The notes under the pieces: generated by a model
Databases searched by the model: none
The model's input: only the letters and a program-made list of their open reading frames with translations
What the model was told of the DNA's origin: nothing
Position numbers and translations under genes: made by a program
Shown: positions 25,201-31,432 of the stretch, piece after piece
How the letters are laid out: every line of letters begins with the position of its first letter
Position numbering within the stretch: position 1 is the stretch's first letter
NCBI GenBank assembly: GCA_903903985.1
Contig: CAIVAT010000043.1
Coordinates: 1-32,864 of the forward strand
Direction: 5' to 3'
Length of the DNA stretch: 32,864 bases
Origin: an uncultured Bacteroidales bacterium
GTDB lineage: Bacteria > Bacteroidota > Bacteroidia > Bacteroidales > FEN-979

Positions 25201-28109
25201 CTTTTTGCCAGTTCGTAACTCTTTTCAGCAAGAAGCCTGTCGGCGTTGGCAATGACTGCCTTGTAATTTTCTTCCAGTGATTTCGTAGCCGCAATGTCGG
25301 CGAGAATTTTATCGATTTCCGCAATTTTTAATACCGGGTACGTTTCAGCCGGCTTCACACTTCCTGCGTTCTGGTATTCCGACCTTGCCTGTTCGTAAGT
25401 TTTTGCAGCCAGGAGTTTATCTGCATTGGCAATAATCCCGGCATATTTGTCATCCAGGGCTTTCGCGGCTGCAAGATTGGCCAGCAGTGCATCTATCTCT
25501 GCAATTTTATCCCTGGGATAGCTCTCCTGCGGCTTCAATGATGATGCATTTACAAATTCCGTGCGGGCAGGAGCAAATGATTTTTGGGCCAGCAGTTTAT
25601 CAGCATTGGCGATCGCGGCAGCATATTTATTTTCAAGCTCCTTGATACTCGCCATTTCACCAAGTGCTTTGTCGATCTCCGCTATTTTTTCCTTTGGATA
25701 TTGCTCTGCGGGTTTCAGCTTCAATGCTGACTGATATTGCCCTTTTGATGGTTCATATGATTTGTCGGCGAGTGACTTATCTGCTTGTAAAATGAGCGCT
25801 GCATATTCCTCATCAAGGGCCTTTTGTTTCGTGATCGCGGCCTGGATGCCATCAATTTCGGCTATTTTCGTTTTGGGGTATTGTTCTGCAGGTTTCAGCC
25901 CCGAAGCCTTTGTATAATCGGTCTTTGCGAGATCGTAACTCTTCTCCGCAAAGAGTTTGTCTGCATTTGCAAGCGCCGACTGGTAGTTTTCATCCAGGGA
26001 TCTCGCAGCAGCAATATCGGTGAGGATCTTATCGATTTCAGCAATTTTTTGTGCCGGATAAGTGGCGGCAGGCTTCACATTGGCGCCATTCTGGTACTCC
26101 ACTTTTGCCTGATCGTACGATTTGGCTGCCAGGAGTTTATCCGCATTTGCGATGATTCCTGCATATTTATCATCCAGGGATTTTGCCGCGGCGATGTCAG
26201 CAAGAATTTTACCGATCTCTTCAACTTTTTCCGCCGGATAAGTTTCCCCGGATTTCAGGGACAAAGCGTTTTTATATTCGGCAATTGCTGCGGCATATGA
26301 TTTTTCGGCAAACAACTTGTCGGCTTTGGCAATGGATGCGGTATACAATGATTCCTGTGCTTTCTGCTTCTCCAGGTTGAACAGGATCATGTTGATCTCG
26401 ACGATTTTATTTTTAGGATAGACTTCGTCAGGCTTCATTTTCGAAGCGTTCTGAAACTCGACTTTGGCAGGCAGGTAAGCTTTGGCCAACAGCATGCTGT
26501 CGGCCTTGCCGATCGAATTTGCATACCTTGAATCAGCCGCTTTTTGCTGAGCTTCTGTCGCGATCAGTTTCTCAACCTCTGCTAGCTTTGTTTTGGGATA
26601 TGCTTCATTTGGCTTGATGGCCAGGGCATTCGTGAATTCAATCCTCGCCGTTTCATACGCTTTGCTCACAAAGGCCTTATCTCCCGATGAAATCGCCAAT
26701 TTGTACTGTTCCTCCTTGTTTTTCATTGCATTTGCAAGGAGTGTCTCTATTTCCTGGATTTTTTCCTTGGGATAGGGTTCACCGGGTTTCAGGTTTGAGG
26801 CTTTGACATATTCAGCCCGTGCCGGTTCGTATGATTGATCCGCCAGCATTTTATCGGCACCGGCAATGGTTTTCAGGTATTGCTCCTCGAGTGCTTTTGC
26901 CATTGCTGCCTCCTGGCCTGTCAGCATTTTATCGGCCTTGGAGATCATCTCTTTGGGATAAGCCTCGGAAGGCTTTGCCGAGGTGGCCATCACATAGTTT
27001 TCCCTGGCCTTGAAATAATTCTTGTCAATGTATAAACTGTCGGCAAGCGCAATGTAATTATCATATGCTGCCTGGGCATTTGTGATCCGGGCAAGGATGT
27101 TCTCGATCTCCTTTATTTTATCCCTGGGATACGTCTGTTCAGGCTTGATGGCCAGGGCATCTTTGTATGATTTGATGGCATCGGGGTACCGGATGGCTTT
27201 GAATGACTCATCTGCCAGCATGATGGCTTTATTGTAAGCATCGTCCCTGGCCTTCTGGGCGGCAAGCAGGCCGGTTAGTTCGGTAATTCTGTCTTGAACA
27301 TATTTTTCATCGGGTTTAATGGCGGCGGCCTTTTTATAATCAAGGAGCGCATCCTGGTAATTTTTAGCCTGGTAGAATTTATCGGCACTTGCGATGGCTT
27401 TAGCATATTCTTCTTCTTTCACCTGGTTATCCACCTGGATTTTGATGATCTCGTTGATCTTGTTTTTCGGGTAGGGATCGCCAGGCAGCAGTTTGCTGGC
27501 GTTTTCGTATTCCTGCTTTGCTTTAACATAATCACCCTCCTGGAACAGTTTGTCGGCACTGGCAACAGCCACATCGAAAAGAATGTTCTGCGCTTTTTGT
27601 GAACGCAGCAAATCAAGGGTCTGGCGGAGTTTATCCTTGGCAACCGGGTCATTTGGATTCTGGGAAACCGCCAGTTGATAGGCTGATTTCGCGTTCAGGT
27701 AATCCTTTGCTTTAAAATACGTATCGCCGGATGCAACCGATTTCTGGCACGCCGCCTCCTGCTCCTTTTGTGTGGCAACGAGTGCGTTCAGGCTGATGAT
27801 CCTGTTTTTCAGCTCCTGGTTCTGGGGCTTTAACTGCTGGGCTTTGACCAGTTCTGCCTGGCTTTTTGAAAAGTTTTTTTCAGCGTAATATTTATCGGCT
27901 GAGTTCAGGAGTGCATTATAAACTGAATCAGTTTGATCGGTCTTCCTTCCGGGAATCGAGTCGTTCGGAGCAACAACCCGTTCAGGGTAAGAATGGTCAC
28001 TTTTTTCGTCAGTGTTCGGTTGATAGGCTATGAGCAGCGCGAATGCAAAGGATGAAACAAGCACTGCAACGATGATTGGGAAGGATTTTTTTAAACCGGA
28101 TATTTTCAT
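22269..28109 (-). CDS. Giant membrane-anchored TPR-like repeat protein
   Basis: The product is 1946 residues. A single N-terminal transmembrane or signal-anchor segment (~9-29, FPIIVAVLVSSFAFALLIAY) is followed by a ~35-residue linker and then ~30 tandem helical repeats (~65-1830). The consensus is roughly Y-x3-I-x-x-ADKLLAxKSYxxAK...Y-x2-A...LKPxExYPKxKIAEIDxxLA. Each repeat is a TPR helix pair plus an extra helix, ~60 residues in all. Repeats 8-26 are exactly 60 residues each. The C-terminal ~113 residues (~1834-1946) are different: a beta-rich domain (FVYIKIKNLSGKPFNVLMRYG...DVEVSFIQVS) that I do not recognise. The orientation suggests a very long superhelical scaffold in the periplasm held to the inner membrane. 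No catalytic motif is visible. Upstream is lolD (115-bp gap); cysteine synthase follows 19 bp after the stop. Function is unknown. Confidence 0.9.
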   Translation of the reverse strand: MKISGLKKSFPIIVAVLVSSFAFALLIAYQPNTDEKSDHSYPERVVAPNDSIPGRKTDQTDSVYNALLNSADKYYAEKNFSKSQAELVKAQQLKPQNQELKNRIISLNALVATQKEQEAACQKSVASGDTYFKAKDYLNAKSAYQLAVSQNPNDPVAKDKLRQTLDLLRSQKAQNILFDVAVASADKLFQEGDYVKAKQEYENASKLLPGDPYPKNKINEIIKIQVDNQVKEEEYAKAIASADKFYQAKNYQDALLDYKKAAAIKPDEKYVQDRITELTGLLAAQKARDDAYNKAIMLADESFKAIRYPDAIKSYKDALAIKPEQTYPRDKIKEIENILARITNAQAAYDNYIALADSLYIDKNYFKARENYVMATSAKPSEAYPKEMISKADKMLTGQEAAMAKALEEQYLKTIAGADKMLADQSYEPARAEYVKASNLKPGEPYPKEKIQEIETLLANAMKNKEEQYKLAISSGDKAFVSKAYETARIEFTNALAIKPNEAYPKTKLAEVEKLIATEAQQKAADSRYANSIGKADSMLLAKAYLPAKVEFQNASKMKPDEVYPKNKIVEINMILFNLEKQKAQESLYTASIAKADKLFAEKSYAAAIAEYKNALSLKSGETYPAEKVEEIGKILADIAAAKSLDDKYAGIIANADKLLAAKSYDQAKVEYQNGANVKPAATYPAQKIAEIDKILTDIAAARSLDENYQSALANADKLFAEKSYDLAKTDYTKASGLKPAEQYPKTKIAEIDGIQAAITKQKALDEEYAALILQADKSLADKSYEPSKGQYQSALKLKPAEQYPKEKIAEIDKALGEMASIKELENKYAAAIANADKLLAQKSFAPARTEFVNASSLKPQESYPRDKIAEIDALLANLAAAKALDDKYAGIIANADKLLAAKTYEQARSEYQNAGSVKPAETYPVLKIAEIDKILADIAATKSLEENYKAVIANADRLLAEKSYELAKSDYAKASGLKPAEQYPKTKIAEIDAALAAIAKQKALEEEYAATLANADKLLADKSYEPAKGQYQSALKIKPAEQYPKDKITEIDKALEELASIKDLEDKYAAAIANADNLLARKSYAPARTEFVNASSMKPKENYPKDKIAEIDALLASLAAAKALDDKYAGIVANADKLLAAKTYEQARAEYVNAGSLKPAETYPPAKIAEIDKILADIAAARSLDENYKSAIASADKLLSDKSYDLAKSDYAKASGLKPAEQYPKTKIAEIDAALAAIAKQKALDDEYAATIVNADKLLADKSYEPAKGQYQSALKLKPAEQYPKDKIAGIDKALAELASIRDRDDKYTAFITSADKLLAQKSYPEARAGYVNASSLKPAEGYPKDKIVEIDAILDGIAAAKALNDQYAGIIANADKLLSAKTYDQARTEYQNASGVKPAETYPTLKIAEIDKILADIAAAKTMDENYKAAILKADQLLAAKTYDAAKAGYTKAAELKPDEQYPKTKIAEIDAALAAIAKQKALEDDYAATIINADKLLAEKSYDQAKSEYQKAGVLKPAEQYPKTKLAEIEKSLADVARLRALEDQYAAAIAGADKLFNDKTYEEAKAAYLEAGKIKPSEQYPKDKVVEINGILAAIVKQKALDDQYKTILAKADQLLISKTYDQARLEFTNALNLKPSEQYPKEKIAEIDGVLAEFKAKEDAYKASLATADQLLSQRKFEEARTEYQNSLVLKPQATYPKEKIAEINKALEELLGKQKYYENLVADGDNSFKDKDYAKAKDSYQQALGLFPAQEYPKTQISLISARVDSLYRANKSFYDKAVADGDRFFNSFEYDKAVDAYTEAVNFLPMEKYPREMIVKIRRTIAENAIADVLKTPVTITSNNEKQFPFIPVNIASRKNNFVYIKIKNLSGKPFNVLMRYGKDKQANGGVVMRNLNIDGKVNERLVSVKDQDLWSREDNNWISLYPQGGDVEVSFIQVSRAK
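23295..26174 (-). repeat. Four copies of a 720-bp higher-order block (A-B-C-D repeats)
   Basis: Four repeat types recur in fixed order: A (YAGIIANADKLLAAK...), B (SDYAKASGLKPAEQYPK), C (KSYEPAKGQYQSALKLKP), D (ARTEFVNASSLKP). Blocks lie at 25455-26174, 24735-25454, 24015-24734 and 23295-24014. The last is the most diverged, its C and D units reading KSEYQKAGVLKP and KAAYLEAGKIKP. All four are exactly 720 bp, so a four-repeat unit was itself duplicated. Confidence 0.9.
23295..26714 (-). repeat. Nineteen consecutive 180-bp repeats in the TPR giant
   Basis: The equivalent codon of the Y-A-x-x-I motif recurs every 180 bp without any indel from 26714 down to 23295. For example, the + strand copies at 26161, 25441, 24721 and 24001 all begin gcatat. 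Outside this block the repeats (1-7 and 27-30) vary from about 56 to 62 residues and are more diverged. The even length suggests expansion by unequal recombination or slippage in recent history. Confidence 0.92.
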
Positions 28110-28224
28110 GCGATATTGGTGCGTTCGGGTGATTTGTATTTTATTGCTGTAAATAACGTATTTTTCCTGAAATAATTACTTTGTAAATTCAAAGTGTAAA
28201 ATGCAAAGTGCAAGGTGTAAAATA
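28110..28224. repeat. Intergenic region with degenerate heptamer repeat
   Basis: From 28190 to 28224, directly abutting the lolD stop codon, the + strand reads as five 7-mers: CAAAGTG TAAAATG CAAAGTG CAAGGTG TAAAATA. GTAAATT at 28183-28189 may be a sixth. The remaining ~73 bp up to the TPR giant start is AT-rich. On the minus strand it shows no clear TTTG/TAnnTTTG promoter, although the heptamers themselves contain TTTG. No terminator is visible. Confidence 0.6.
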
Positions 28225-28884
28225 TCAGGAATGGTGTTCGATCATTCCATCTTTCATGGTCATTTTCCGGTCGGCCATGTTTGCCAGATCAAGATTATGG
28301 GTCACAATCATGTAGGTTTGCCTGAACATATCGCGTAAACGGAAAAAAAGTTTATGCAGTTCAACAGCAGATGCAGAATCAAGGTTGCCCGAGGGTTCAT
28401 CAGCGAGGATTACGGAAGGGCCATTGATGAGTGCCCTTGCCACAGCTACGCGTTGCTGTTCCCCTCCTGAGAGTTCCGACGGTTTATGCCCGGCACGATC
28501 CCTGAGGTTCATAAAATCAAGAAGGTCCATTGCTTTTTTTTCAGATTCTTTTTTACCCTGATTGCCGATGAATGCCGGGATACAAATATTTTCGAGGGCA
28601 GTGAACTCAGGAAGCAGGTGATGGAACTGGAAAACAAAACCGATTTGCCTGTTCCGGAAATCGGATAGTTTGCGCTCGGATAATTCGTGAACCTTGATCC
28701 CGTTGAGCTCAACAGACCCTGCATCAGCCCTGTCGAGTGTGCCAAGGATATGCAGCAGGGTAGACTTCCCTGCACCTGATGCCCCTACAATGGAGATGAT
28801 TTCACCTTTTTCAACTTCAAGATTGATGCCTTTGAGAACTTTCAGCGGGCCAAAAGATTTTTGAATATTTTGTGCTTTGATCAT
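28225..28884 (-). CDS. lolD: LolD-type ABC transporter ATP-binding protein
   Basis: The product is 219 residues, the usual LolD size. Walker A is GASGAGKST (34-42), the Q-loop Gln86 is in [17 protein letters not shown], the signature is LSGGEQQR (138-145), Walker B is [13 protein letters not shown] (157-169), and the switch is His196 (VTHN). The [12 protein letters not shown] segment is typical of the LolD/MacB/FtsE-like group and best fits LolD, the ATPase of the LolCDE complex that releases lipoproteins from the inner membrane for transfer to the outer membrane. The membrane partners LolC/E are not in the window, so assignment rests on sequence alone. A MacB-type exporter ATPase is the main alternative. 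It is divergent from sucC. Confidence 0.8.
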   Translation of the reverse strand: MIKAQNIQKSFGPLKVLKGINLEVEKGEIISIVGASGAGKSTLLHILGTLDRADAGSVELNGIKVHELSERKLSDFRNRQIGFVFQFHHLLPEFTALENICIPAFIGNQGKKESEKKAMDLLDFMNLRDRAGHKPSELSGGEQQRVAVARALINGPSVILADEPSGNLDSASAVELHKLFFRLRDMFRQTYMIVTHNLDLANMADRKMTMKDGMIEHHS

Positions 28885-28901
28885 GGGGTTGCCTTGAACG
28901 G

Positions 28902-28909
28902 CAAAGTTA
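28902..28909 (-). promoter_or_regulatory. -7 element candidate of lolD
   Basis: On the minus strand TAACTTTG is a perfect TAnnTTTG match about 17 bp before the lolD start, predicting a very short leader. No TTTG is found 19-21 bp upstream, so the -33 part is missing or degenerate. Confidence 0.35.
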
Positions 28910-28936
28910 AGAAAATAGAAATCTTTGCCCCTCTTT

Positions 28937-28967
28937 TTTGTAGATCCGATTCAAACCGCTATTTTTG
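28937..28967 (+). promoter_or_regulatory. Promoter of sucC
   Basis: TTTG (28937-28940), a 19-bp spacer and TATTTTTG (28960-28967) match the Bacteroidota vegetative promoter exactly. A transcript start near 28974 would place the ATG at 28993 about 19 nt downstream. It would leave the earlier in-frame ATG at 28981 almost at the 5' end, which supports the 28993 start. Confidence 0.7.
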
Positions 28968-28992
28968 AAGATCAATATCAATGCCCCGACAT

Positions 28993-30183
28993 ATGAACCT
29001 ACACGAATACCAAAGCAAATCCATTCTCAAGCAATATGGTGTTGCCGTTCCCGAAGGTGGTCTTGCCCACACCGAAGAAGAGGCTGTGAAGGCTGCCGAA
29101 TACCTGCAGGGATCAACAGGCACCGACAAATTTGTGATCAAAGCCCAGGTCCACGCAGGCGGACGGGGTAAAGGCGGTGGTGTGAAAGTTGCCAGGTCCA
29201 TTGAAGAGGTAAGGCATTACGCAGCACATCTGCTCGGCATGCAACTGGTCACACCGCAGACAAGCAGTGAAGGAAAACTGGTCAGGAAAATTTATGTCGA
29301 GCAGAATATTTATTATCCCGGGCCCTCGGTACCAACAGAAATCTACATGAGCCTCCTCCTTGACAGGCATAAAGGCCATAACGTACTGATGTATTCTCCC
29401 AGGGGCGGAATGGATATTGAAGCGGTCGCAGAAGAAACACCTGACCTGATTTTCAGGGAGGAGATCGATCCGATCGTCGGACTGCAGGCATTCCAGGCGC
29501 GAAAAGTGGCATTTAACCTCGGGTTAAAGGACGAAGCTTATAAAAATATGCTGAAATTCGTTTTTGGCATCTACAAGGCATATGAAGGAAGTGATGCTTC
29601 ACTGGTCGAAATCAACCCTGTTTTTAAAACCTCGGATAATAAAATCCTTGCAGCCGACGCCAAGATCGTCATTGACAACAATGCCCTGTTCCGTCATCCC
29701 GACCTTGCACTCATGCGTGATCTGGAAGAGGAAGACCCCATTGAAGTTGAAGCGACCCGGCATGACCTGAACTATGTAAAATTGAACGGAAACGTTGGCT
29801 GCATGGTGAATGGCGCAGGCCTTGCGATGGCAACCATGGACATCATTAAGCTCTCCGGCGGCGACCCTGCCAATTTTCTTGATGTGGGAGGTTCTGCCAA
29901 TGCCAAGCGGGTGGAAGAAGGATTCAGGATCATCATGAAAGATCCTGCAGTGAAGGCAATCCTTGTCAATATTTTTGGCGGCATCGTGCGTTGCGACAGG
30001 GTCGCCCAGGGTATCGTGGATGCTTATAAAAACATCGGGGAAATCAACATCCCGATCATTGTAAGGTTGCAGGGGACCAATGCCATCGAAGGGAAAAAAC
30101 TGATCGATGATTCAGGCTTGAAGGTTCATTCGGCTATTACCCTGAAAGAGGCGGCCGACCTGGTTACGAAAGTGTTGAGTTAA
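28993..30183 (+). CDS. sucC: Succinyl-CoA ligase (ADP-forming) beta subunit
   Basis: The product is 396 residues from the ATG at 28993, whose MNLHEYQSK start is the family hallmark. The upstream in-frame ATG (28981) adds only MPRH. Features: N-terminal ATP-grasp domain with AQVHAGGRGKGGGVK (51-65), VEINP (205-209), NGAGLAMATMD (273-283), FLDVGGSA (295-302) and NIFGGIVRCD (326-335), as in SucC. It pairs with SucD to convert succinyl-CoA, ADP and phosphate to succinate, CoA and ATP in the TCA cycle. sucD is not next to it: the following gene is convergent, so the alpha subunit must be encoded elsewhere. The last 20 bp overlap the 3' end of the glycosyltransferase gene on the other strand. Confidence 0.95.
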   Translation: MNLHEYQSKSILKQYGVAVPEGGLAHTEEEAVKAAEYLQGSTGTDKFVIKAQVHAGGRGKGGGVKVARSIEEVRHYAAHLLGMQLVTPQTSSEGKLVRKIYVEQNIYYPGPSVPTEIYMSLLLDRHKGHNVLMYSPRGGMDIEAVAEETPDLIFREEIDPIVGLQAFQARKVAFNLGLKDEAYKNMLKFVFGIYKAYEGSDASLVEINPVFKTSDNKILAADAKIVIDNNALFRHPDLALMRDLEEEDPIEVEATRHDLNYVKLNGNVGCMVNGAGLAMATMDIIKLSGGDPANFLDVGGSANAKRVEEGFRIIMKDPAVKAILVNIFGGIVRCDRVAQGIVDAYKNIGEINIPIIVRLQGTNAIEGKKLIDDSGLKVHSAITLKEAADLVTKVLS

Positions 30184-31432
30184 AACGCAATTCCATCTCC
30201 TTTTCAAACAGGAGCGCTCTTATGCTTTCCAGTTCATTCACCGGTGAGCAGGAAAAGGAAAAGGTCTGCGGATCAGTTTCCAGCCCTTTCAGTTCATCCT
30301 TTGTGAATGAACTGGTTAAAAAGTCCCAAAGGTTTTCTTCATCCCCCGACGGATCGGCATCGAACGCTGTTTTCAGGTACTGCAGAATACGCAAACCATC
30401 AAATTTTTCATGAAATGCCCGTGTGAAATGATCCAGGTCCCTGTGGTTCAGGCGGAGCGGCAGAAAAGGATCCTCTTCCCTGAATATCCCTGAAAGGAAC
30501 CGGGAAACCTTTGTATTCAACGGTTGAATATACAAAAGGGGCAGCACAACATAGGTTTCAAGAATTTCATTGAAAAAAGATTGCGGATATACCGGGTAAC
30601 TTGACCAGTCACCGGCAGCGCCCCTGATCATGGCAGGCCCGGTACCAAAAAAAACACGGTCAGAAAACCTGGCTTCAGGAAAAACCACCTCGTCATTCCA
30701 GGATAAAACGTGTCCGAATTTTCTTAATTTTTGCAGGAAATAAAAATCCTCGCCGCTCAGTTTTGGCGTCATTCCTCCGATGGCCCTGTAAGCCCATACC
30801 GGCAGGGCCATGGCCGAACCCAGCGCTGTAAAAGCAAAGGGAGAGTCAATGCGTTTTAAATTCAGAAAATAATGCCGCATGTATATTTCATACCGCAGCA
30901 TGGTTCTGGCGGCGATCGGATCGTCGGGAATGTTATGAAAATAGGGTACCGACAACGCGGCTGATCCTGGGTGCCTGTGGAAATTCTCAGCAATGGAGCG
31001 GAGGTAATTTTCAGAGAAAACGACATCGGCATCCAGGCTGACGATCACATCCCCCGGCTTTGCAACAGCATTGATCTCATCCATCAGTGTTTTCCTGGCA
31101 TAGCCGACACCATGCCGTTTCCCGGTCCATCCGTTTCCAGGCGAGGAGCGGTCAATGACCTCCAGGTCAAAGCCTGAAAATTCCGATAAAAGAGCCAGGC
31201 TTGCAGCATTGTTTTCACATGCAGGCCGTTTACCCGGGTTGTTCCACCACGAATCTGGCTGGTTCACGCATACGAATAATTTGAATCGCCGGTATGATTG
31301 AACTTCAATACAACGAAGCACCCGTTGAAGAAATTCAGGCTCATCCATTACCGGAAGGGCGAGGTAAAGAAATGGCAACACTGGAAGTCCGCCTGATTTA
31401 GCGGTCAATATTGAGCTTTTTGTATAATGCAT
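30164..31432 (-). CDS. Family 2 glycosyltransferase
   Basis: The product is 422 residues. A GT-A fold begins at ~20 (PFLYLALPVMDEPEFLQRVLRCIEVQSY). The nucleotide-sugar/metal-binding SLDADV has its DAD at 134-136, and an acceptor/catalytic motif SGEDFYFL lies at ~226-233. No strong membrane helix is visible, so it is probably cytoplasmic or peripheral. The sugar and acceptor cannot be inferred. The start at 31432 is needed because the first beta-strand lies before the next ATG (Met29). This places the first 35 bp inside the 3' end of the S41 protease gene, consistent with translational coupling. At its 3' end it overlaps sucC by 20 bp in antisense. The C-terminal ~100 residues are charged and not recognised. 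Confidence 0.82.
   Translation of the reverse strand: MHYTKSSILTAKSGGLPVLPFLYLALPVMDEPEFLQRVLRCIEVQSYRRFKLFVCVNQPDSWWNNPGKRPACENNAASLALLSEFSGFDLEVIDRSSPGNGWTGKRHGVGYARKTLMDEINAVAKPGDVIVSLDADVVFSENYLRSIAENFHRHPGSAALSVPYFHNIPDDPIAARTMLRYEIYMRHYFLNLKRIDSPFAFTALGSAMALPVWAYRAIGGMTPKLSGEDFYFLQKLRKFGHVLSWNDEVVFPEARFSDRVFFGTGPAMIRGAAGDWSSYPVYPQSFFNEILETYVVLPLLYIQPLNTKVSRFLSGIFREEDPFLPLRLNHRDLDHFTRAFHEKFDGLRILQYLKTAFDADPSGDEENLWDFLTSSFTKDELKGLETDPQTFSFSCSPVNELESIRALLFEKEMELRFNSTLS

Noticed and set aside
23295..26714. CRISPR-like array
   Set aside because: The repeats are 180 bp, in frame, encode a helical protein and have no short-repeat/unique-spacer pattern.
28981..28992. sucC start at the first in-frame ATG (28981)
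   Set aside because: The next ATG gives the conserved MNLHEYQSK start and fits the promoter position; the extra MPRH is not family-like.
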